From positions 1 through 36,434 of IMG/VR virus record IMGVR_UViG_3300033571_008359: a stretch of 36,434 bases of DNA; one strand, given 5' to 3'. The notes under the pieces were generated by a model, which did no database searches, was not told where the DNA came from, and saw nothing but the letters and a program-made list of their open reading frames with translations. The position numbers and the translations under genes are program-made. Source of the stretch: a virus. Positions 29,555 through 36,434 of this stretch are shown here, in pieces (positions within the stretch are counted from its first letter, which is position 1; every line of letters begins with the position of its first letter).

Positions 29555-31813
29555 CTATGCGATCCACGATGTCGAGCCGCCGGCAAGCACCCATGCGCCG
29601 CCGTGCCACACGAAGTCCACGATCAGCCGCTGATTCGCCGTGCCTGCTGCGGTCGTGCCAATCGCCGCCCCCGCCGCGGTCACGAACTGCGAGCCGAACG
29701 TCAGCGTCCGACCGCCGGTCGCGTCTTGGTTTGCAATCACGCGGACCTGCTTGCCGATAGCAGCGCTGCCCCACGGGGGATTCACGAGCGTCGTGTTTCC
29801 GGTGAGCGTCATCGTCAGCGTGTCGACGACGTTGAGCTCCTCGGTGACGTTGCCCGTCACGTTGCCCTTGGCTCGCAGGTATCCGCTGTTCGTCGGCCGC
29901 TGGATGCAGAAATAGCAGTTGTCCTGCGCACCGGGCGTCAGACCCTGCCAGAAGAACTGTGCAGTCAACGACTCCACGCCAACGGGCGACCAAACAACGT
30001 TCTCCCAACGCACGACCGGGCCGTTAAAGTTGCGCAGAGACACAAGCGGCACGCGGGCGCCCGACTGCGATTGGATGCCGTCCAGGTGCAAGATTGCGCC
30101 GTTGCCGTTGCCGATCTCGAACACCGGGCCGGTGAAGGACGCAACGCCCTCCAGCTTGCCACCGCGCCATGTGTGCTTCTGCGTGCCGTTCGCGCCCGAC
30201 TGGTTGCCCAGCAGCATCACCCGCTGGCACGACTCAGGGTAGAACCCGCTGACCTCAAGCGTGCCGTGCGCGGTGCCGTCAGTTGCGACGAGGTGCCGAA
30301 GGTGGCTGGCGAGAATGTTCCGGATGACAGTCGCGTCGGCGTTCAGCCTCGCGCCGTTGCCGCCCACGCCCGCAGGCTGCAGCGGGTAGTACGGCGAGAA
30401 CCCCTTGCCGATGGACAGGAACGCGCCCATCGACGGGACCGCGTTCCGCGTGCCGCCAGACGTGGCGTTGTGGCTCATCGTGACCTGCGTCGCGCTGTCC
30501 ACCGTGCGGATCACCGCATGGTCCGGCGTGCAGGCCGCCACGCTTGCCGTAGCGTCGTTCAGATGCATGCCGGGGCGCAGATTCTGCGTGCTCGACATCG
30601 TCACGACGGCCGACGCATTGGTGAACGTCATCGACCGCGCCGATAGCTGGCACATCTGGTACGGCGATTCGAACGTTGTCCCGTCGATGTTGTATCCGAA
30701 CTCGACCCCGAACATGCAGTAATTCCACCAGCAGCGGTCGAACGTCTGCGTCGTGCAGTCGTTCATGCTGACGGCGGAGAAGTAGTCGACCCACGAGCAG
30801 CGCTCGAACGCGGTGTTGAAGAACACGTGCTGCGTCGCCGCGTCGCCTCCGCCGACCTGCACTGCGCGCTGATTGACGTAGACGATGACGAGGTTCCCGC
30901 CAGCCGCAGCAAAGCCAGCCGGGGTGCCCTGGTCGGCAAACGTGACGGTGATCGGGTTCGTGCCGGCGGTCCCGGTCACCGTCGCCCAATGCGGCGCGGG
31001 GCTGACCATCGACGCAAAGGCGTCGCTGCTGATGCAGATCGCGTCGCCGACCGAGACAGCCGTGCCCGCTGGCAGCGTGCAGCTCGTCGCCGCCGCGCCG
31101 ATGCCCGCAGACAACCCGCGCACGTCGCGCACCGTCACGCCCGGACCGTCCCACTTGATGCCCTCGAACCGCAGGTGCGTGGTCTGCGGGGTGTTGTCGT
31201 TCGTGAACAGCCAGTCGGCGCCGCTGCGCGCGGTGTTCGAGACGAACGTCGTAGCCCCTTCGCTGCGGAACGCGGGCCAGCGCCCCTCTGGCGTCGACAG
31301 CATCGAGAACGTCTCGTTCGCCGGAGGGCCGCGCCAGTTGATCGGCGGCACGAAGTAGAACTCGCCGTCCGGAAACACCACGTCCCGCGTGCCGCCAGCC
31401 GATGCGATCGAATCCGCCAGGGCCTGCAGAACGACGGTGTTCGCAGCCGCGTTGCCTGCGCCCTCGCGCAGCGCCGTGACGCGGATCTCGCCACGCACGA
31501 TCGCATCCGAGCCAATCACGCCCGACTGGTTGCCGGATGCGTCAAAGACCGCCTGCATCGAGTCCGAGACCTGCGGCGCCGCCCCGACGACATACTCGAC
31601 CGTCCCGCTCGCCGCGAAGATCGTCACGGACGCCGAGACGTTGAGCGGCCCGATGGTCGTGTTCGCGTCTCGGACGACCTGCACCGGCCCGCCACGCCAT
31701 GCGTTGACGGGCACCAGCACGTTGGCCACAGCGTTGCGCCACGCGCCGACCGCGATGGATTGCGACGCCGGAACGGTGAGCGTGACTGACTGGCCAACGA
31801 GCAGGAACGGCAT
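29555..31813 (-). CDS. Tailspike with beta-helix (pectate-lyase-like) body
   Basis: The 752-residue protein has an N-terminal anchor domain of about 85 residues (MPFLLVGQSVTLTVPASQSI to VEYVVGAAPQVSD) shared with the next gene upstream, a long body with the parallel beta-helix feel of tailspikes (DVVFPDGEFYFVPPINWRG near 145, then many short strands with FERCSWVDYFSAVSMNDC), and a C-terminal beta module (LTLTGNTTLV-like, GGRTLTFGSQFVTAAG). It probably binds or cleaves host surface polysaccharide. Catalytic residues cannot be set by eye. It is placed before gp4, unlike P22 gene 9 at the end. Confidence 0.75.
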   Translation of the reverse strand: MPFLLVGQSVTLTVPASQSIAVGAWRNAVANVLVPVNAWRGGPVQVVRDANTTIGPLNVSASVTIFAASGTVEYVVGAAPQVSDSMQAVFDASGNQSGVIGSDAIVRGEIRVTALREGAGNAAANTVVLQALADSIASAGGTRDVVFPDGEFYFVPPINWRGPPANETFSMLSTPEGRWPAFRSEGATTFVSNTARSGADWLFTNDNTPQTTHLRFEGIKWDGPGVTVRDVRGLSAGIGAAATSCTLPAGTAVSVGDAICISSDAFASMVSPAPHWATVTGTAGTNPITVTFADQGTPAGFAAAGGNLVIVYVNQRAVQVGGGDAATQHVFFNTAFERCSWVDYFSAVSMNDCTTQTFDRCWWNYCMFGVEFGYNIDGTTFESPYQMCQLSARSMTFTNASAVVTMSSTQNLRPGMHLNDATASVAACTPDHAVIRTVDSATQVTMSHNATSGGTRNAVPSMGAFLSIGKGFSPYYPLQPAGVGGNGARLNADATVIRNILASHLRHLVATDGTAHGTLEVSGFYPESCQRVMLLGNQSGANGTQKHTWRGGKLEGVASFTGPVFEIGNGNGAILHLDGIQSQSGARVPLVSLRNFNGPVVRWENVVWSPVGVESLTAQFFWQGLTPGAQDNCYFCIQRPTNSGYLRAKGNVTGNVTEELNVVDTLTMTLTGNTTLVNPPWGSAAIGKQVRVIANQDATGGRTLTFGSQFVTAAGAAIGTTAAGTANQRLIVDFVWHGGAWVLAGGSTSWIA

Positions 31814-31823
31814 GGCGTCGGCC

Positions 31824-32561
31824 TCAGTTCACGACGAAGAAGTCGAAGATCGTGGTTGCGGTCGCGGCAGCGTTGCCGGTCACCGTGAACGAGCCGGCGG
31901 CAGGCGTCACACGCACGCTGACGAGCGTTGCGTCACCACCGCGCAGGCTCACAAACACCTTGCTGTTCGCGGTGACCGAGGAGCTCGTAACCACGACCGT
32001 TGTGCCCGCAGCAGCAAACGCCGCGCGCCCCGACAAAGTATTGATCGTCGCGTTGCCCGGAGTGCCGCTGGTGTCGGTCGACAGCACCGTCAGCGAGCCC
32101 ACTCGCGTTACCGTGGTTGAGCCCGTGCCCGATGCGCCGAACGTCGCGTTGCCGGTGCCAGACGGCGCAAGCGATACCGCGAGGTTGGCCGGGTTCGCGG
32201 TAACCGCGCCCGTGGCCGTCAGCGTCGTGAACGAACCGGTGGAGCCGCTGATTGTCGTGCCGGTGATCGTGCCGCCGGTGATCGCCACGGCTGCGTCGTT
32301 CATCGTATCGTCAGTCAGCACCGGCGTCGCGCCGATGACGTGCTCGACCACGCCCTGCGTGCTGTTGACCGTGACATTGACGGCCAGACCCGCCCACGGA
32401 CCAAACGTCCTGGTCGTGTCATCCATCACCGAGATCGGACCGCCCGCCAGGCCCTGCGGGATCAGTACGCTTGCCTGACTGCCACGGATTGCCCCGATCG
32501 CGATGCGCTGACCCGAGGGCACCGTCACCGTGGTTGATTCGCCATTGCGAAGGAAAGGCAT
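31824..32561 (-). CDS. Virion protein joining the tailspike anchor domain to a decoration-type domain
   Basis: The first 85 residues of this 245-residue protein (MPFLRNGESTTVTVPSGQRI to VVEHVIGATPVLTDD) are a close relative of the N-terminus of the 752-residue tailspike. The middle is a Thr/Gly-rich strand repeat (ITGGTITGTTISGSTGSFTT). The last 65 (GRAAFAAAGTTVVVTSSSVT, then AAGSFTVTGNAAATATTIFD) match the end of the 131-residue protein encoded just upstream. It is probably a virion surface fibre or decoration. Confidence 0.72.
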   Translation of the reverse strand: MPFLRNGESTTVTVPSGQRIAIGAIRGSQASVLIPQGLAGGPISVMDDTTRTFGPWAGLAVNVTVNSTQGVVEHVIGATPVLTDDTMNDAAVAITGGTITGTTISGSTGSFTTLTATGAVTANPANLAVSLAPSGTGNATFGASGTGSTTVTRVGSLTVLSTDTSGTPGNATINTLSGRAAFAAAGTTVVVTSSSVTANSKVFVSLRGGDATLVSVRVTPAAGSFTVTGNAAATATTIFDFFVVN

Positions 32562-32577
32562 GGTTGTTCCCTATGAG

Positions 32578-32606
32578 ACGCGCGGCGCCTCGTGAGCGCC
32601 GCGCGT
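32578..32606. repeat. 11-bp perfect hairpin after the decoration gene
   Basis: ACGCGCGGCGC / GCGCCGCGCGT with a 7-nt loop lies in the 52-bp gap between two late genes. There is no T-tract on the minus strand, so it is not a standard terminator. It could slow transcription or protect the 3' end of the highly expressed upstream mRNA. Confidence 0.75.
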
Positions 32607-32613
32607 TGTGCCG

Positions 32614-33009
32614 TCAGGCGTTGGTCGTCAGGCCGCCGAACGGGCCGAGAAGCGCCCAGTCGATCGCGACCGCCGCAGTCGCCGCAGCGTTGAGCGTGAA
32701 CGTCACCGAGCCCGCAGCTGGCGTGATCCGCGTGATGTACAGCGCGGTCGTGTCGGCCGCGGCGTTCGACAGCGTTGCCATGAACTTCGACTCGGCGGTG
32801 AACGACGGGTTCGACACGACGACCGAGGTGCCGGCCGCCGCGATGCCGACTCGACCCGATGGCAACGTGGTCGACACGGCGCCCGGGGTGACGGGGCCCG
32901 CGCTGTTGGACGCGAACCCCTGGGCAATGAGCGCAGCTTCGATATTCGTCGGGAGCTGCACGATGACACCCGAGGGGTAGCCACCGTAGGAGCGTTGGAG
33001 CAGAACCAT
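32614..33009 (-). CDS. Capsid decoration-type protein next to the coat gene
   Basis: The 131-residue protein starts MVLLQRSYGGYPSGVIVQLP after a strong AAAGGA site. Its C-terminal 65 residues (GRVGIAAAGTSVVVSNPSFT, then ITPAAGSVTFTLNAAATAAV) form a beta-rich domain shared with the end of the next gene product. It is located directly downstream of coat between two stable hairpins, which suggests a highly expressed head-associated protein. The decoration role is inferred from position and fold. Confidence 0.65.
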   Translation of the reverse strand: MVLLQRSYGGYPSGVIVQLPTNIEAALIAQGFASNSAGPVTPGAVSTTLPSGRVGIAAAGTSVVVSNPSFTAESKFMATLSNAAADTTALYITRITPAAGSVTFTLNAAATAAVAIDWALLGPFGGLTTNA

Positions 33010-33036
33010 GGTTTTTCCTTTGAGTGCGTGAACGGT

Positions 33037-33057
33037 GCGGGGGCGTCAGGCCCCCGC
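33037..33057. repeat. 8-bp GC hairpin after the coat gene
   Basis: GCGGGGGC / GCCCCCGC with a 5-nt loop occupies the gap between coat and the decoration-type gene. There is no T-tract in the direction of transcription. It is similar in place and kind to the hairpin at 32578-32606. Confidence 0.75.
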
Positions 33058-33065
33058 GTGTGTCA

Positions 33066-34274
33066 TCAGACCGCGTACTTGACCGCGAGTTCCGGGTATG
33101 GGGCAGCCCACCCGTACAGCACGTCCACACGCATCAGCAGGTTGTCGTTCACGCCGTCGTAGAACTTGGTCACCTTGAGCGTGAAGCCGTTGTAGGTCTC
33201 CATCGCCACGTCGACCACGCCGGTCTTCGGGGGCGACCACATCGGCACCATCGCGAGCGTGAACGCGTCTCGGTGGAAACCGACGTTGGTGTTGTACGAG
33301 CCCGATGCGGTGCCGAAGATGGTGATCACCGCGCCAGAAGCGGGCGAGACGGTCACGTTCTGGAACGCGCCCGAGGTCACGATGGCCGGCGAGATCGACA
33401 GCGAGGTCGCCGAGGCCGCGGCGTCCGCGGTCACCACGAACTGCGCCAGCGCGCCGGTGCTGGTGCGGCTTTGCGGGTTGACCGCGAACACGTTGGCGAA
33501 CGTGATGACGGTGCCGCGGGTGACCGTGCCGTTCAGCGCGGCGGTCGTGATGGTCGCGCCGGTCTGCCCCGCGCCGCTCACCGTGTTGGTGGCCACCGCG
33601 GCGGTGCCGTTGGTGTGCAGGTCGACGTTCTGGTCCATCGCGTAGGTGATGCCCAGCGACGGGACCATCATGCCGGAGCCGAACTGCTTGCTGAGCTTGT
33701 CCGTCGAGTTGAACAGGCCCGCGAAGCCCTGGATCATCGAGGCGTTCAACGCCGGGTTCGTGATGAGCGAACGCCGCATGTCGCGCGGGGCGCTCATCTC
33801 GTCCAGACGCTGGTTGATGCCGGTCACCGCGGCCAGCGCGAGCGCTTGCGAGGTCGGCAGCGTGCCGGGCGTGCCGAGCGTGTTGAACGCGGTCAGCCGC
33901 GCCATCGCGAGGCCCTGACGGTCGATCTCGTTGGCAACCGTCGCCATCGCGGCGGCGAGCTTGTCTTCGAGCTGGGTGAGCGACGTGGTCTGCTCGATCG
34001 ACAGGTAGTTCAGGTCGACGCCGCCCTGCTGCAGGGTAAGCGGCACGGTCGACTCGACGGTGGCCTGCGGCACCGCGGTGCGGCCCGAGCGCCAGGTGTA
34101 CCGCGGCGGGCGCTTGATGTTGATCGTGTTGCCCGGCGCGTAGCCGCGGGCCATGTTGGACTTGAACTCATCCTCCCATTCGCGGTTCACGTTGGCCGAG
34201 AACGAGCAGATGTTCTCCAGGACCGCAAGCGCGGTCTTGGCGACGATGGAGCAGGTAGCGAGAGTGTTGGACAC
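33066..34274 (-). CDS. P22 gp5-like major coat protein
   Basis: The HK97-fold capsid subunit has 402 residues against 430 in P22. It starts MSNTLATCSIVAKTALAVLE then NICSFSANVNREWEDEFKSN and GYAPGNTINIKRPPRYTW, the recognisable N-arm and E-loop region of P22-type coats, and has DKLAAAMATVANEIDRQGLA and MSAPRDMRRSLITNPALNAS as in that family. The insertion-domain region is around 220-330. It is preceded 32 bp upstream by scaffold and followed by a hairpin. It should form a T=7 procapsid with scaffold and portal. Confidence 0.92.
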   Translation of the reverse strand: MSNTLATCSIVAKTALAVLENICSFSANVNREWEDEFKSNMARGYAPGNTINIKRPPRYTWRSGRTAVPQATVESTVPLTLQQGGVDLNYLSIEQTTSLTQLEDKLAAAMATVANEIDRQGLAMARLTAFNTLGTPGTLPTSQALALAAVTGINQRLDEMSAPRDMRRSLITNPALNASMIQGFAGLFNSTDKLSKQFGSGMMVPSLGITYAMDQNVDLHTNGTAAVATNTVSGAGQTGATITTAALNGTVTRGTVITFANVFAVNPQSRTSTGALAQFVVTADAAASATSLSISPAIVTSGAFQNVTVSPASGAVITIFGTASGSYNTNVGFHRDAFTLAMVPMWSPPKTGVVDVAMETYNGFTLKVTKFYDGVNDNLLMRVDVLYGWAAPYPELAVKYAV

Positions 34275-34306
34275 GGCAGGGAATCCCTATGCGAGTGAAC
34301 GTCGGT

Positions 34307-35155
34307 TCACCGCATCCAGCGAGAGCCTCCCGCCTTGAGTTGGGCCTTGATCTCGTCGACGCTCATCCTGCGCGGATCAGTCGTCGGCGCGGTCCTGCCA
34401 CTCGCGGCGGGCCTCGTCGGAGGCGGTGCGTTGGTGACGGGACGTGCAGCAGCAGCGGGCTCCGCGGGCTCGGCCGGCGCGGGCGTGTCGAACGACGCTT
34501 CCAGCCGGCCAAGCTCGCGCGCGGCCTGCAGTGGATGCATCGAGGACAGCCGCTGGGCCTCCTGCGGGTGCTTGGCGAGGTGGTAGGCCAGTTCGGGGCC
34601 GCGGTCGCTGTCCAGGATGGATTCCCGGATGTGCGATGCGACCTCGACCGAGGACTTGCCGACGACCGTATCGAAGTCGCTCATGCGCGACCGGGCCTGC
34701 GATACGCGCTCCTCGAACGTCTCCGCTCGAGCAGTCGTCGCAGCCCCTTCGGCACGCTGTGCGAGGGCGGTCGCGACCTTCTGGCCGGCCTTCCAATCGC
34801 TGAGCGCTTCCACGTACTCGTCGTAGGTCGCGAACTCGGAGGATGCGGGTTTCGGCGTGACCTCGGTGTTGTCCGAGCCCTTGCCTTCCGCCACAGCCTT
34901 CCAATACGCGGCCTCGCGCTCGGCCTCACGACGCGCTCGGGTCAGCTCGTCCATGCGGCCCTGTATGCCGCTCTTGAACCGCCCCTTGTCGTCGCGCTGC
35001 TGCGCGTCCTCGCCTTGCTCTGTGCTGTCGTCCGTCGTGTCGGTGACCGCAACAGCCTCGACCGTCTCCTCGGGCGTTTGCGCGGCCGGCGGCGGGGTCT
35101 CAGCGGGCGTCGTGCCCTGCGGAACAGCGACTTCGGTTTCTGCTTGCATGCTCAC
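34307..35155 (-). CDS. Scaffolding protein
   Basis: The 282-residue acidic helical protein has a disordered Thr/Pro/Glu-rich N-terminus (about 1-50), then DKGRFKSGIQGRMDELTRAR with coiled-coil sequence, and a short basic C-terminal helix (MSVDEIKAQLKAGGSRWMR), the coat-binding feature of P22 gp8 (303 residues). It would direct coat assembly and leave the procapsid before packaging. GTG 35155 overlaps the portal stop; ATG 35149 is an alternative. It lies between portal and coat as in P22. Confidence 0.85.
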   Translation of the reverse strand: MSMQAETEVAVPQGTTPAETPPPAAQTPEETVEAVAVTDTTDDSTEQGEDAQQRDDKGRFKSGIQGRMDELTRARREAEREAAYWKAVAEGKGSDNTEVTPKPASSEFATYDEYVEALSDWKAGQKVATALAQRAEGAATTARAETFEERVSQARSRMSDFDTVVGKSSVEVASHIRESILDSDRGPELAYHLAKHPQEAQRLSSMHPLQAARELGRLEASFDTPAPAEPAEPAAAARPVTNAPPPTRPAASGRTAPTTDPRRMSVDEIKAQLKAGGSRWMR

Positions 35156-36434
35156 TGCATGGATTCCTGCCCGTCGAACCCGGACGGTGCGGGGACGCTC
35201 TGCGCCATGTCGCCGGCTGCATCAGGGCCGACGGGCGATAGATCGGTGGCCGCGGCGGTGAGCACCGGCGGCGGCTGAATGTTTTTCGCGAGCAGCTGCA
35301 CCCATCCGGCGATCTCGGCCACGTCGCGGCGCGAGTCGGCAGCGATGCGGGCGGTCTCGATCGACGCCTCGGCGCGAATGCGGTCCTTCTCGGCGCCGCT
35401 CTGCGCTTCAGCAAGCGCGGCTTCGAGCTGCTGGATGTGGGCCTGCATCTGCTGCACGGCCTGCTGCACTTCGGGCGGGATCTGCGGGCCTTGCTGCTCG
35501 CCCTCTTCGTCGCCGCGCAGCTCGGGCGGGATCGAGCGCTTGATGCGCTCGGCGATGTCGTCGGCACCGGGCCAGTCCATCGCCATCACGACCTTGTCGC
35601 CCGCGATGTCCATGAGCTTCGGCCAGCTCTGCCCGAACTGGATCATCGCGTCGGCGGCTTCCTGGCGCTTCGTGGAGAACGACGGCCCCATCGACACGAC
35701 CACGTCGTAGCGGCCCACGCGCAGGTCGCGCATCACGCGCTCGATGCCGTTCTCGTCGACCTCGGGCGTGTTGACCGTCGCGTGGCCGGGCGTCTCGTCC
35801 TCGCCGAGAATGCGCACCAGCCGCGGCGTGTCGTACACGCGCGGCAGCATGCTCACGATGCAGCGCCCGCAGTGGCGGATCGCCCGGCGCAGGTTGTCTG
35901 TGATGTGGTAATTGGCGGTGTCGCCCTCACGCTGGCGCGCCTGGATCGCCTTGCCGCTGGTCTCGTTGCCGCGCGCACCGAGCGACGCGTCGAAGATGCC
36001 CGTCGTCGCCTTGATGTTGTCGTTCGCGTGCATCGCGAGCTGCAGCGCGCCGGCCGGGATGTCGGCCATCGGCTGGCGCTGCGGCGCGGGGACGAGGATG
36101 CCGTCGACCGTCGTCGGCCGGTACGTCAGGTACGGGAAGTTGCGGACGTTCGCCTGCTTCCAGTCCTTCTCGTATCCCTTGGCTTGGCCCTCGGCGATGA
36201 TGAACGGGGTCTTCGTGCGCAGCGCGACTTCCTCGGTCGCCGACGACATGAACAGGTCGTACATGTACGCCGGGTCTCGCGCGTGGCGCACGACGCCGCT
36301 GTACGTCACCTCGCCGTCGTCGTCGATCTCGCCGCCCACGACCTTGAAGATCGGGATCCACTCGCACGGAACCTCGGTGCGTTCGAGGATCTCGACGGCG
36401 CTCGCCTTGAACCACTCGACGACCTGGCGGTACG
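35152..36434 (-). CDS. P22 gp1-like portal protein, C-terminal part
   Basis: This continues the portal from base 1 of the window after circularisation; the last 87 bases here duplicate codons at the window start. It includes YRPTTVDGILVPAPQRQPMA and AMHANDNIKATTGIFDASLG, both strongly P22-portal-like, then the helical C-terminal region (QAVQQMQAHIQQLEAALAEA, IRAEASIETARIAADSRRDV) equivalent to the portal crown/barrel. The TGA at 35152-35154 overlaps the scaffold start. Confidence 0.93.
   Translation of the reverse strand, partial: YRQVVEWFKASAVEILERTEVPCEWIPIFKVVGGEIDDDGEVTYSGVVRHARDPAYMYDLFMSSATEEVALRTKTPFIIAEGQAKGYEKDWKQANVRNFPYLTYRPTTVDGILVPAPQRQPMADIPAGALQLAMHANDNIKATTGIFDASLGARGNETSGKAIQARQREGDTANYHITDNLRRAIRHCGRCIVSMLPRVYDTPRLVRILGEDETPGHATVNTPEVDENGIERVMRDLRVGRYDVVVSMGPSFSTKRQEAADAMIQFGQSWPKLMDIAGDKVVMAMDWPGADDIAERIKRSIPPELRGDEEGEQQGPQIPPEVQQAVQQMQAHIQQLEAALAEAQSGAEKDRIRAEASIETARIAADSRRDVAEIAGWVQLLAKNIQPPPVLTAAATDLSPVGPDAAGDMAQSVPAPSGFDGQESMQ
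36348..36434. repeat. Terminal direct repeat, right copy
   Basis: Identical to bases 1-87 over the full 87 bases. It is evidence that the contig closes on itself. Confidence 0.95.

Overview
The window is a complete temperate phage genome assembled as a circle. Bases 1-87 are repeated exactly as 36348-36434, and the portal gene runs off one end and continues in frame at the other, so the unit genome is 36,347 bp. The virion genes are of the P22 type (short-tailed podovirus): small and large terminase, gp1-like portal, scaffold, gp5-like coat, gp4- and gp10-like tail accessory proteins and a set of DNA-ejection proteins. Base composition is very GC rich (by eye about two thirds), GTG starts are frequent, and genes are joined by 4-base ATGA/GTGA overlaps. 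I infer a high-GC proteobacterial host, perhaps Burkholderiales; no host gene is present to prove it.

The layout is lambdoid. The immunity region is at about 7.2-8.1 kb: a Cro-like gene (minus) and a CI-like gene (plus) diverge across TTGCGC-N5-GCGCAA operators, and a second cluster of TTGCGC half-sites overlaps a plus-strand promoter at 8043-8071. The minus-strand early operon (7440 down to 3172) holds small regulators, a replication initiator gene with origin-like iterons inside it, a DnaB/gp4-type helicase, two cysteine-rich small proteins, a RusA-type resolvase and a terminal HTH protein. It ends at an intrinsic terminator (3097-3122) that sits exactly where the late operon starts. The late operon runs on the minus strand from 3096 through the ends of the window down to 15205: packaging, head, decoration, tail spikes, tail accessory proteins, ejection proteins, tail fibre and a lysis cassette (two small membrane proteins, lytic transglycosylase, Rz, Rz1), closed by a terminator at 15065-15091.

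The plus-strand operon (8.1-14.85 kb) holds small membrane and unknown proteins, a RecE/YqaJ-like exonuclease and a Bet annealing protein flanked by two HNH-type genes, several small unknown genes, a gene made almost wholly of a Gly-Tyr/Asp/Asn hexanucleotide tandem repeat, a DUF4224-like gene and a tyrosine integrase. Four TATTGGAC boxes follow the integrase and mark a probable attP.

The features that look least ordinary are: the 42-unit GGG(T/A/G)AC repeat gene, which shows no synonymous variation; a gp10-type DNA-stabilisation protein that appears to be split by a 3.3-kb gene for a fibronectin-III/glycosidase protein; shared modules passing between a decoration protein, a 245-residue protein and a tailspike; 11-bp-phased iterons within the initiator gene; and a 40-residue membrane protein encoded against the direction of the late operon.
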